Below are positions 29,171 through 37,910 of a DNA stretch of 64,000 nt, piece by piece; position 1 is the stretch's first letter; every line of letters starts with the position of its first letter. This stretch comes from Xanthomonas vesicatoria ATCC 35937 (GTDB lineage: Bacteria > Pseudomonadota > Gammaproteobacteria > Xanthomonadales > Xanthomonadaceae). The notes under the pieces were generated by a model that was given only the letters and a program-made list of their open reading frames with translations, had not been told where the DNA came from and ran no database searches. A program made the position numbers and the translations under genes. The stretch spans positions 992,001 to 1,056,000 of the forward strand of contig NZ_CP018725.1 in NCBI RefSeq assembly GCF_001908725.1. The letters run 5' to 3'.

Positions 29171-30015
29171 GTTTCGTCACTTCCCTGACCTACGTGTTGC
29201 CGCATCGGTTGCTGTCCTCCATGGCGCGCGCGCTGGCCTATTCCGATACGCCGTCCACCAAGCAATGGTTGATCGACACGGTCACGCGCAAGTTCGGCGT
29301 GGACCTGAGCGAAGCGCAGGAGCCGGACCCGCTCGCCTACCCCACCTTCAATGCGTTCTTCACCCGCGCGCTGAAGCCGGGCGCACGCGTGCCCGATGCC
29401 GACCCCGCAGCCGTGCTGATGCCGGCCGATGGCCGCATCAGTCAGCTCGGGCCAATCGAGAACGGCCGCATTTTTCAGGCCAAGGGCCAGTCGTTCACCG
29501 CCGCCGAACTGCTGGGCGATGAAGCGGCCGCAGTGCCGTTCAACGATGGCCTGTTTGCCACCGTGTATCTGTCACCCAAGGACTACCACCGCGTCCACAT
29601 GCCGTGGACCGGCACCTTGCGCGAGACCGTGCACGTGCCCGGCCGCTTGTTCAGCGTGGGCCCGGATGCGGTGCGCAACGTGCCGCGGTTGTTTGCCCGC
29701 AACGAGCGCCTGGTGTGCCACTTCGACACCGAGTTCGGCCCGATGGCGTCGGTGATGGTGGGTGCGCTGCTGGTGTCCGGCGTGGAAACGGTGTGGAGCG
29801 GCGTGGAAATTCCACGCTACGGCGACCGCATCACGCGCAAGGATTACCGTGGCAAGGGAATCGTATTGGAGCGATTTGCGGAGATGGCGCGCTTTAACTA
29901 CGGCTCGACGGTGATCGTGTTGCTGCCGCCGGGTGCGGCAACGCTTGCCGGTGGATTGGCGGCAGAGACCTCGGTGCGCCTGGGGCAGGCATTGGCGCGA
30001 CGTCAGGTGGGCTGA
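29167..30015 (+). CDS. psd: Phosphatidylserine decarboxylase proenzyme
   Basis: Psd produces phosphatidylethanolamine and cuts itself to form a pyruvoyl cofactor. In the 282-residue proenzyme the cleavage site is YGST, with Ser247 becoming the pyruvoyl group. The upstream [10 protein letters not shown] and [13 protein letters not shown] motifs, with the autocatalytic Asp and His, are intact. Start is GTG 29167, overlapping the SCO stop. It is a membrane-associated enzyme of the inner leaflet. Confidence 0.96.
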   Translation: MSFVTSLTYVLPHRLLSSMARALAYSDTPSTKQWLIDTVTRKFGVDLSEAQEPDPLAYPTFNAFFTRALKPGARVPDADPAAVLMPADGRISQLGPIENGRIFQAKGQSFTAAELLGDEAAAVPFNDGLFATVYLSPKDYHRVHMPWTGTLRETVHVPGRLFSVGPDAVRNVPRLFARNERLVCHFDTEFGPMASVMVGALLVSGVETVWSGVEIPRYGDRITRKDYRGKGIVLERFAEMARFNYGSTVIVLLPPGAATLAGGLAAETSVRLGQALARRQVG

Positions 30016-30169
30016 CGCACAGCAGCGTGGCCCGCCGCGCTCTTGCCGGTTGTGGCACTCGTGACCGTCCGCTTCGCGCACATGGCAGTGCGGGACAACG
30101 GGCGGACCCTGCGCCCCTCTCGCCTGTACTCTCCAGTCAGCCGGATACCGGCAGCTTTCAGGATCTTCG

Positions 30170-31159
30170 ATGACGACACGGATGTTGCGATGGCCACTGG
30201 CGATCGCGCTGCTCACCGCAATGGCTGGCTGCACTCATAAGAGCGAGCAGCAGCAACTGGACGATTTGCGCGACGGCCTGCAATACCGGGGCTACCGACA
30301 CTTCAGCGAGCAGGGCTTACCGATCGCATTTGCGGCGTATCAGCGCGGCGGCGCCCTGCTGGATACCCCGCCGCCTGCGCCGTTGACCGCCGACGACATC
30401 TGCATGCTGCACGCCATGCTGTCCTACACGGCGCTATCGGCGAACAAACTGCTGCCGGCGATCGCCGAAGCCGACCTGCTGGAGCGCGATTGCGCTCCGC
30501 AGGGGCGCGTCATCGCCACGGCATTGCGCTCGGTGGCCTACGAACGCAAGCAATGGCCGCAACTGGCACAACAGTCCAGCGACAGCCTATGGAAAAACAG
30601 CGCCGATCCAGAGGGCGACTTCGCCACCTTGGTGATGCTGCACGTGGTGATGGCCTATGCCGCGATGCAGGACAAGCGCTGGGAAAGCGTGGTGCTGCAT
30701 GTCGATGCGATTGCACTGACGGTGCGGGCACCATGGCTCGGCGAACTGGCACGCGCGGGCCTGGACCTGGCCGAGCACCGCTATCTGGACGGCTTGCGCC
30801 GTCTGAAACGGCTCAGCGAAAACCCTGGCGTACCTGCGGACGTACGCGCCGAATTGCAGACCTTGATCCAGCACGTGGAAGCGGAGAGCGGCGACCTGGA
30901 TTCCAATCTGGTCATCGCCCGCATCCTTACCCGTTTCATGTGGCAGGCGATCAAACAGAACGGCTCGCCGCTGATGCAGCAGGCGATGCAGTTCGCAGAA
31001 CACCAGGCCAAACGCTTTGGCCCCGATGCATTGCGCCAAAGCTGGCGTGCGCGGTGGACGCAGTGGTGGGACGGCCTCAAGGCACGCTGGAACGAGGAAA
31101 GCGACTCGCCGCCATCCTCGCAGGCGGCAGGCACCGCGCCAGTCGTAGCGCTTGTTTGA
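30170..31159 (+). CDS. Lipoprotein of unknown function
   Basis: The 329-residue product begins with a basic start and a hydrophobic stretch ending in the lipobox TAMAGC, so it is a predicted lipoprotein. The rest is alpha-helical, with repeated A-x-x-x-A patterns (AEADLLERD, LDLAEHRYLDGLRRLKRL) that suggest TPR-like helices; no catalytic motif is seen. It stands alone 154 bases after psd. I do not recognise the family. Confidence 0.8.
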   Translation: MTTRMLRWPLAIALLTAMAGCTHKSEQQQLDDLRDGLQYRGYRHFSEQGLPIAFAAYQRGGALLDTPPPAPLTADDICMLHAMLSYTALSANKLLPAIAEADLLERDCAPQGRVIATALRSVAYERKQWPQLAQQSSDSLWKNSADPEGDFATLVMLHVVMAYAAMQDKRWESVVLHVDAIALTVRAPWLGELARAGLDLAEHRYLDGLRRLKRLSENPGVPADVRAELQTLIQHVEAESGDLDSNLVIARILTRFMWQAIKQNGSPLMQQAMQFAEHQAKRFGPDALRQSWRARWTQWWDGLKARWNEESDSPPSSQAAGTAPVVALV

Positions 31160-31342
31160 GCGTAGCTCGCAGCACCGCCGCACTCATGGCCAAGCGAACG
31201 CGGCCGGTACTCGGCACCGCATCGACCACCCGCGCACGTTGAATCCGAGCGCGCTGCGCGCGCTCACCCGACGACTGCTCGCGACAGTTTCCCAGCGGCT
31301 GCCTGTAACGTGCCGCGATCCACGATCAGCGGCACATTCGCA

Positions 31343-32923
31343 TCAACGGTCACAGCCCGCCAGCTTGATGCTCTGCCCCGGCTTGAGTGCGTAGCTGGGT
31401 GCCTTCAGGCCGTTGGCCTTGGCCAGTTCCTTGATCTCGCACTGGTATTTCTGCGCCACGCGACCAAGCGTATCGCCCTTGGCGATGGTGTAGCTGCGCG
31501 CCTGTCTTGCCTTGGGCTTGGCGACCGCAGGCTGGCCGGTGGCGACGGTGGTGGGTACGCCGGCCATCGGGCTGACATCGCCAACCGCCACGGTGGGCGT
31601 GTACTCGGTTGCGCTGCTGCGCACGATGGCACTGTTGAGATCGGCGGTGATCAAGGTCCGTGCCAGATCCGCACGCGGGCCGTTCACGCAGTAACGTGTG
31701 TACAGGCTGGCGATGCGGTTGGTAGCGTTGATGACGGTGCCGGCGGGAATCCAGCCATCGGGCTCATAACGTGGATTGAGGTTGCGTAGCGCACGCATGT
31801 AACCCTCGCGGACGCCCGTGCCGCCCAGGCAGATGGTCAGTTCATAGATCGTGGTGGACTTGGCCAGCTTGAGCGTGGCCGGCTGCGCGTCGAGCTTGGG
31901 GAAATCCACGCCGTACTGCCGCGGATGCAAGAAGATCCACGCCGCGGCGATCACCATCGGCACGTAGTCCTTGGTTTCGGCCGGGAACTGGTTGTAGACG
32001 TCCTGCTCCCAGAATCCCCGTCCGCCGGTCTGCGAAAAGACGCGTGCAGCACGGCCTTCGCCACCGTTGTAGGCGGCAAGCGCCAACTCGATGCTGCGGT
32101 TGAGGCCGGCCATGCGCTCGTTGAGATAGGCGGCGCTGGCTTCGGCGGCACTGCGTGCATCAAAGCGCGTATCGAAGCCGCTGCCGTCCGGGCCCAGCCC
32201 GAAACGCCGCCCTGTGGCCGGCATGAACTGCATCAGCCCGGCCGCACCCGCGCGCGAATTGGCGTGCACCTTGCCGTTGGATTCCTTGGCCATGATGCCG
32301 AACAGCAACGCCTCGGGCAGGCCGCGCTTCTGCCATTCCGGCCACATCACTCCGCGCAGGTTGCTGTAGTTGTCGTAGCTGGTCATCAATGCCGGGCGCA
32401 TATCGGTCAGCCAGCGCCGGATGCCCGCCTGCACGGCCGGGTTGTACTGCACCATCTTGTCGAACTCGTGGCGCTGGTCGTTGAGCAGCGTTGCCGCACG
32501 CGCCGCCTCGGGCACGCCATTGGCGGCCGGGCCGAGATGATCCGGGTCGGCCTGCAACAAGGTGTCGTCGTCTTCCGGTTCTTCGGCAGCCGGTGCTTCA
32601 GCATCGGCGCGCGCCTTGAGCAGACGCTTGTAGGTGGCCAGCTGATTGGCCACCAGACAGCCGCGCTGCTTGATACAGGCGTCGATCACGTCCTCCATAT
32701 CCTCCAGCGCGGCGTCGCCTTCGGCGGTGCCCCTGGGGTCGGAGTTGTTCACCAGCACCAAGGCATCGCGATAGCGCTTTTCGGCAGCGGCCATGCGTGC
32801 ATCGAGCACGGCAGCCTTCTCCGTGTCACGCTTGGAGATGGCGTGGGCGGCGGGGACGACAGACATCAGCGCCACCACAGCCAGAACAGGCCATGGGCGC
32901 AAACCAAAATGAGCGAGCGGCAT
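31343..32923 (-). CDS. mltD: MltD-like membrane-bound lytic murein transglycosylase
   Basis: The enzyme cleaves peptidoglycan glycan strands. The 526-residue protein has a signal peptide ending PAAHA. It has a lytic transglycosylase domain with the catalytic Glu214 in MAKESNGKVHANSRAG and the downstream AGLMQFMPATG and AYNGGEGRA motifs, and one C-terminal LysM domain (YTIAKGDTLGRVAQKY) that binds peptidoglycan. No lipobox is visible, unlike E. coli MltD. The gene is monocistronic, with 183 bases separating it from the lipoprotein gene and 282 from the HerA-like gene. Confidence 0.9.
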   Translation of the reverse strand: MPLAHFGLRPWPVLAVVALMSVVPAAHAISKRDTEKAAVLDARMAAAEKRYRDALVLVNNSDPRGTAEGDAALEDMEDVIDACIKQRGCLVANQLATYKRLLKARADAEAPAAEEPEDDDTLLQADPDHLGPAANGVPEAARAATLLNDQRHEFDKMVQYNPAVQAGIRRWLTDMRPALMTSYDNYSNLRGVMWPEWQKRGLPEALLFGIMAKESNGKVHANSRAGAAGLMQFMPATGRRFGLGPDGSGFDTRFDARSAAEASAAYLNERMAGLNRSIELALAAYNGGEGRAARVFSQTGGRGFWEQDVYNQFPAETKDYVPMVIAAAWIFLHPRQYGVDFPKLDAQPATLKLAKSTTIYELTICLGGTGVREGYMRALRNLNPRYEPDGWIPAGTVINATNRIASLYTRYCVNGPRADLARTLITADLNSAIVRSSATEYTPTVAVGDVSPMAGVPTTVATGQPAVAKPKARQARSYTIAKGDTLGRVAQKYQCEIKELAKANGLKAPSYALKPGQSIKLAGCDR

Positions 32924-33176
32924 CGGAGACAGTGCAGCGGAAAGTCAGGCAGGGTAGCCGCCGGGACGACACGGGGGCAAGGCGACGCCGCCGGCAGGTC
33001 AGTGACGCGTTAGCTTGGCGCGCCTGTCCGATGCATTTAAAACCGGCGGAGCCGGGTATCTGGGACCGGCGAGCACGCTATTGACGGTGTCGAGTACGGC
33101 CGCCGGCTCGCCGCATCGCCTGGCCCTCAGGCCCCATGTGTGCCCCAAAATTTGTGCGACGACGTTGCCCGCTAGA

Positions 33177-33198
33177 ATCCGGTCTTTCCTCACCGGAT
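33177..33198 (+). promoter_or_regulatory. Leader hairpin before the HerA-like ATPase gene
   Basis: ATCCGGT and ACCGGAT form a 7-bp inverted repeat around CTTTCCTC, ending 7 bases before the ATG at 33206. A TAGAAT at 33173-33178 could be a -10 box, with TTGTGC at 33152-33157 as a weak -35 at 15-base spacing. No Shine-Dalgarno sequence is seen near the ATG, so the hairpin may influence initiation. All of this is inference from eye inspection. Confidence 0.3.
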
Positions 33199-33205
33199 CT
33201 GCCCA

Positions 33206-34711
33206 ATGGCCTTGTTCCTGCTCGGCAAAGGCGTCACCGACGATCTCCCGGTCGTGCTCGAAGGCCGCTTCGGCAACCGCCATGGTCTGGTGGCCGGCGC
33301 CACCGGCACCGGCAAGACCGTGACCTTGATGACCCTGGCCGAAGGCTTCTCACGGTTGGGGGTGCCAGTGTTCCTGGCCGACGTGAAAGGCGACGTCGCC
33401 GGCCTGGCCGTGGCCGGCGACGGTGCGCCCGGCGTGCTGCAGCGCGCCACAGATGTGGGCATCGCCGATTACGCGCCGGCCGCCAGCCCGGTGGTGTTCT
33501 GGGACCTGTACGGGCAGCTCGGCCACCCGGTGCGTACCACCGTGAGCGAGATGGGCCCGACCCTGCTCGCCCGCATCCTGGAACTCAACGACACCCAGTC
33601 CGGCGTGCTGGACATCGTGTTCAAGCTGGCCGACGACCGCGGCTTGTTGCTGCTGGATCTGGACGACCTGCGTGCGCTGCTTGCGTTGGTGGTGGCAGAA
33701 CGCAAGGAGCTCTCCACCAGTTACGGGTTGGTGTCCAGCCAGTCCGTGGCCGCGATCCAGCGCGCGCTGCTGCGGCTGTCGCAGGATGGCGGCGAGCAGT
33801 TCTTCGGCGAGCCCGCATTGGAACTGGCCGACCTGATGCGCGTTGCGCCGGACGGCCGCGGTGTGATCGGCATCCTGGCGGCAAATCAATTGGTGCTCAA
33901 ACCGAAGCTGTATTCGACCTTCCTGCTGTGGCTGATGTCGGAATTGTTCGAAGGCCTGCCGGAGGTGGGCGACCTGGACCAGCCCAAGCTGGTGTTCGTG
34001 TTCGATGAGGCGCATTTGTTGTTCGAGGACGCGCCGGCGGCACTGGTGCAGCGCATCGAGCAGGTGGTGCGGCTGATCCGCTCCAAGGGCGTGGGCATCT
34101 ATTTCTGCTCGCAGTTTCCCGACGATATTCCCGACAACATTCTTGGCCAGCTCGGCAACCGCGTGCAGCATGCGCTGCGTGCCTACACCCCGCGCGACCA
34201 GAAAGCAGTCAAGACTGCGGCGCAGACCTTCGTGGGCAATCCCAAGCTCGACGTGGCCACGGCCATTTCCAGTCTGGGCACCGGCGAGGCACTGGCATCG
34301 CCGCTGCAAGGCAAGGGCGTGCCGGCGCCCGTGCAGCAGACCCTGATCGCGCCGCCACGCTGCCGCATGGGCGCACTCAGCGCGCCCGAGCGCGCACAGG
34401 TGCGTGCCGCCAGCCCGGTCGGTACGCGCTACGACACCGCGATCAACCGCGAATCGGCCGCCGAGCTGTTGGCACGCCGCGTCGAACAGGTCGCCAAGCA
34501 GACCGCCGCCCCGCCCGCGCGTACCCGCGAGGAAGAAGAAAGCCATGACAGCGGATTCGGAAAAGCGGTCAAGGACGCGGTGTTCGGCACCGGCCGTCGC
34601 CAAGGCATGCTGGAAACAATGGCCAAGCAGACATCGCGCACCATCGGCAGCAAGATCGGCCAACAGATCGTGCGCGGTCTTTTTGGGAGTATTTTTGGTG
34701 GGAAGCGCTAA
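33206..34711 (+). CDS. HerA-like (DUF853) P-loop ATPase
   Basis: The 501-residue protein has Walker A GATGTGKT at residues 31-38, Walker B LVFVFDEAHLLF near residue 265, and an arginine-bearing segment, RLIRSKGVGIYFCSQFPDDIP. These match the YjgR/DUF853 branch of the FtsK-HerA superfamily. The C-terminal 60 residues are charged then glycine/isoleucine-rich (IGSKIGQQIVRGLFGSIFGGKR). No NurA nuclease gene is adjacent, so a HerA-NurA end-resection role is not supported here; the family's role is unknown. Confidence 0.9.
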   Translation: MALFLLGKGVTDDLPVVLEGRFGNRHGLVAGATGTGKTVTLMTLAEGFSRLGVPVFLADVKGDVAGLAVAGDGAPGVLQRATDVGIADYAPAASPVVFWDLYGQLGHPVRTTVSEMGPTLLARILELNDTQSGVLDIVFKLADDRGLLLLDLDDLRALLALVVAERKELSTSYGLVSSQSVAAIQRALLRLSQDGGEQFFGEPALELADLMRVAPDGRGVIGILAANQLVLKPKLYSTFLLWLMSELFEGLPEVGDLDQPKLVFVFDEAHLLFEDAPAALVQRIEQVVRLIRSKGVGIYFCSQFPDDIPDNILGQLGNRVQHALRAYTPRDQKAVKTAAQTFVGNPKLDVATAISSLGTGEALASPLQGKGVPAPVQQTLIAPPRCRMGALSAPERAQVRAASPVGTRYDTAINRESAAELLARRVEQVAKQTAAPPARTREEEESHDSGFGKAVKDAVFGTGRRQGMLETMAKQTSRTIGSKIGQQIVRGLFGSIFGGKR

Positions 34712-34740
34712 ACGCCCCGACGACGACGAGGACGTACACC

Positions 34741-35301
34741 ATGCAAACCTTCAGCAGTTATCGTTTTGGAATTGGCTTATTGCTTCTCACGACAGCAACA
34801 TGCTCCGCACAGGAGGCGCGCAATCCGGATTACGACTACACGCCCGGCTCCAACTACGGCCCCATTAAATGGCCCGAGCGCCGGCAACATCTGCTCGCCG
34901 GACGCTACACCGGCAAGATTCAGGTACAGGTAGATCGAAGTGCCTGCCCTTCGGCTACCGCAGATTTGCGATTGGTGGCCATCAAAGGGCGCCCGGAAAG
35001 TCGTCGCTACACGCTGACGTACACCGGCCTTTCGGGAAAGGATCCGAACTACCGAAAGAGGATCGTGACGCTACGTAGCACATGGTGGATAGATGAAATT
35101 GCAGGCAGCTGTCTGATACTGGAACGGGAGCCAGACCCAGCGCTCAACCCGCCTCTTGACTACCCGCTCTATGGCTTTCGCATCCTCGAAAATGACGCGC
35201 CTGGAGCAGGCCATGGCATCGTGCTCTCTCAGGATGGTTCGGACTGCGAAAGTGGCGGTGCGTCCGAGTATCACGACAAGAAACTCAAACGTATACGCTG
35301 A
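34741..35301 (+). CDS. Small secreted protein of unknown function
   Basis: The 186-residue product has a signal peptide (FGIGLLLLTTATCSAQ). Cys20 could be a lipobox cysteine in ATCS, though the context is poor. The mature part is rich in beta-type residues and has three further cysteines. Base composition is visibly more AT-rich than in the ATPase upstream. It begins 29 bases after the HerA-like gene and could be on its transcript. I recognise no family. Confidence 0.7.
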   Translation: MQTFSSYRFGIGLLLLTTATCSAQEARNPDYDYTPGSNYGPIKWPERRQHLLAGRYTGKIQVQVDRSACPSATADLRLVAIKGRPESRRYTLTYTGLSGKDPNYRKRIVTLRSTWWIDEIAGSCLILEREPDPALNPPLDYPLYGFRILENDAPGAGHGIVLSQDGSDCESGGASEYHDKKLKRIR

Positions 35302-35374
35302 CCTAGCCTCGACGACCGATTAAATTGCGGTGGTCATGAGCCATCGAACGAGGCAAGCGAACGGAACGGGTTGA

Positions 35375-35974
35375 TCACCCCAGCACGCCATGCAACTTGG
35401 CGTACTGCAGCAGCATGATCGTCTTCGCGTCGGCGATCTCGCCGGAGGCGATCATCGCCAGCGCAGCGTCGAGCGACAGTTCCAGCACCTCGATCTCTTC
35501 GCCGTCTTCTTCGACCCCGCCGCCGTCGCTCACCTTGTCGCCGTCGAAATATTCGCCGACGAAGAAGTACAGCCGCTCGGTGACCGAGCCCGGGCTCATG
35601 AAGGCTTCGAACACCTTGCGCACGTTGTCGATGCGGTAGCCGGTTTCCTCCTCGGTTTCCTTGCGGATACAGGTCAGCGCATCGTCCTGGTCGAGCAAGC
35701 CGGCGCAAGCTTCGATCAGCATGCCGTCCGCATTGCCATTGAGCAGCGTCGGCAGGCGGAATTGCCGGGTTAGCATCACCGTCTGCCTGGCGCGGCTGTA
35801 GAGCAGGATAGTGGCGCCATTGCCGCGGTCGTAGGCCTCGCGCGACAAAGTCTGCCAACGGCCGTCCTTGCGCTGGAAATCGAAGGTGACCTTGCGCAGC
35901 ACATACCAGTTGTCGGACAGCACATCGATGCTGCGAATGCGAACCTGCGGGGTGTCGGCGACGGATGGATTCAA
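35375..35974 (-). CDS. nudK: NudK-like GDP-mannose pyrophosphatase (Nudix)
   Basis: The 199-residue Nudix hydrolase shows the box GLLDQDDALTCIRKETEEETGY, with Asp in place of the first Glu of the consensus and the catalytic EEETG intact. The whole chain, from ILLYSRARQTVMLTRQFRLPT through FMSPGSVTE to GGGVEEDGEEIEVLEL, follows E. coli NudK. The best start is TTG at 35974: AAGGAA ends six bases upstream and the length then matches NudK. The open frame continues to an ATG at 36151 but that part is unlike the family. Confidence 0.88.
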   Translation of the reverse strand: MNPSVADTPQVRIRSIDVLSDNWYVLRKVTFDFQRKDGRWQTLSREAYDRGNGATILLYSRARQTVMLTRQFRLPTLLNGNADGMLIEACAGLLDQDDALTCIRKETEEETGYRIDNVRKVFEAFMSPGSVTERLYFFVGEYFDGDKVSDGGGVEEDGEEIEVLELSLDAALAMIASGEIADAKTIMLLQYAKLHGVLG

Positions 35975-36395
35975 GCGAAGTTCCTTGCGAAAGAGGGACG
36001 GACCGCGCCTTGGCAATGGCGCGCAAGCGCATGCTGCCCGCAGCAATGTCGCTACCTGGCAAACAGCCGCCAGGTAGCGGACCACAGGTTCCGCATAGAA
36101 GTCCATGCGCGCGGCCCATGGGCATGATGTCCCGCGGCCCATCCTTTGCAATGATCACGATGATCGCAATCGTGGTGGGTAATGCAGGTGCCAGCACCCT
36201 CGGCGCGCTTTCGCACGGTCGACGCAGCAGGTCTGCCCCCGCCCCCGCCAGCGGCCTGCGTCACGCTGTCTAAGGCCGCTGGGCCATAGTGGGCTGCTCT
36301 ATGCCACTGGACTCGCCGGCCAGACGCGATGCGCCAATTGCACCCGCCCGCGCATCGCCTCACAATCCCTTCACATCACACGCTTGGGGAGCGTC
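35975..36395. other. 421-base intergenic region with an inverted repeat
   Basis: This lies between the divergent nudK and membrane-protein genes. It contains a perfect 10-bp inverted repeat at 36050-36079 (CGCTACCTGG / CCAGGTAGCG, 10-base loop), about 75 bases upstream of the nudK TTG. It could be an operator or leader hairpin. Frames crossing the region on both strands lack start signals and coherent composition. GGGGA at 36387-36391 is the ribosome site of the downstream gene. Confidence 0.45.
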
Positions 36396-37670
36396 ATGGA
36401 AGACCGTTTTCGCGCACGCAAGGCTGCCGCGCAGGCTGCGCCCGCACCGTTCTGGACCCGCATTCCGTCCATCGCCACCTACCCGCTGCGCGGCTCGGCG
36501 TTGTATGCGTTGATCGCGCTGACGCTGTGCAGCGCGTTGCTGGTGTTGCCGGGCATTCTCAAACTGGTGGTCGTGGGCGTGCTCGGCATGGCGACCTACA
36601 CCTACGCGTTCGACATCCTGCGGCATACCGCCGATGGCCAACCCGATGCGCCCCGGCTCGGCTACGACAGCTTCGACAGCGCGGTGCTGCGCCTGATCCT
36701 GCTGGCCTTCGCGCTGGGCATCGTGATCGGCGTCGCCGCCGCGCTCGCAGGTACATTCGGGCTGACCATCGCCTATCTGGGCAGCATGCTGTTGCTGCCC
36801 GGCATGTTGATCTCCCTTGCCATCGACGGCAGCCTGCGTCGCGCGCTCAACCCGGCGGTTTCGATCGACATGGCGCTGCGGATCGGCTGGCCGTATCCGG
36901 CCGCCTACGGCCTGCTCTACGTGATCCAGGGCAGCGGCACGGCAGCGGTCTTCGTCGCACTGAAGTATCTGCCCCCGCTGGTGCGCGAGGCAGCGGTGAT
37001 GATGGCCTCGATCTGGACCCTGTTCGCCAGTTTTCATCTGCTCGGATATCTGGTGTACCAGTACCACGAAGAGTTGGGATACGTGCCCAGCAGCGGGGCC
37101 GCGCACGAACGCGCCGACCCGGACCAGCGCCTGCTCGACGAGGCCGAACAGTACGTGCGCGACGGCCATTCCGACGAGGCGTTCCAGGCCTTGCGCGGCG
37201 CGGTGCGCTCGCGCGCGGTGAGCCTGGCAGTGCATGAGCTGTATCAACGCCTGCTCCGTCAGCATCATCGCAATGACGAGCTGCGCGAGCACACCCGGCA
37301 ATACATCAACCGCTTGCTGCAGGAGAAGCAGGAGCGCCGCGCGCTCGCGTTGCAGCGCGAAGCCCTCGACAGCGACCCCGCATTCACCCCGCTCCTGCCC
37401 GAACACGCCACGCTGCTCGCCGAGCGCGCCAAGATGGCCGGGCAGTTTCAGCTCGCCACCGATGGGCTGCTGGCTGCCATCGCAGGCTGGCCACGCGATC
37501 CGATGCTGCCGAGCTGGTCGCTGGATGCCGGCCTGATGCTGGCCGAGCGTTTCGGCCGCGATGCGCAGGCACGCGCCATCCTGCAAAACGCCTGGGAGCA
37601 TTGCGACGATCCCGCACAACGGACAAAGCTGGACGCAGCGTTGCGGGCGGTTGCGATCCAACCGGCCTAG
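36396..37670 (+). CDS. Membrane protein with C-terminal helical repeat region
   Basis: The 424-residue product has a hydrophobic N-terminal half with about six membrane segments (residues 30-235), arranged as in DUF4013-like proteins. A soluble helical C-terminal half begins DPDQRLLDEAEQYVRDG, whose repeated helix pairs look TPR-like. No catalytic motif is visible. The ATG at 36396 has GGGGA at ideal spacing; an upstream TTG is less likely. Function is unknown. Confidence 0.75.
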   Translation: MEDRFRARKAAAQAAPAPFWTRIPSIATYPLRGSALYALIALTLCSALLVLPGILKLVVVGVLGMATYTYAFDILRHTADGQPDAPRLGYDSFDSAVLRLILLAFALGIVIGVAAALAGTFGLTIAYLGSMLLLPGMLISLAIDGSLRRALNPAVSIDMALRIGWPYPAAYGLLYVIQGSGTAAVFVALKYLPPLVREAAVMMASIWTLFASFHLLGYLVYQYHEELGYVPSSGAAHERADPDQRLLDEAEQYVRDGHSDEAFQALRGAVRSRAVSLAVHELYQRLLRQHHRNDELREHTRQYINRLLQEKQERRALALQREALDSDPAFTPLLPEHATLLAERAKMAGQFQLATDGLLAAIAGWPRDPMLPSWSLDAGLMLAERFGRDAQARAILQNAWEHCDDPAQRTKLDAALRAVAIQPA

Positions 37671-37910
37671 CGCATCCCAAACACCGCCGCGAGCGGTCGC
37701 GAACCATACGCGGAACGTCTTGACGCGCTGCATAGACCGCCTCTACAGCCGCACGGCGGACACCGTCGGCACTGCCAACGGCATGCATTGAGGTGCCGAG
37801 CGCGCCACCCAAGCGCAACGACGACCGCTCGCCAAGTTCCCCAGCCGCTCCTGATGCGACTTCAAACCCCTGCCGTTGATGGCCGGAATCTGGTCGAACG
37901 CGCAGCCGCC

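Noticed and set aside
33206..34711. HerA-NurA DNA-end processing or defence locus
   Set aside because: No NurA nuclease or other defence gene is adjacent, and the protein matches the YjgR/DUF853 branch.
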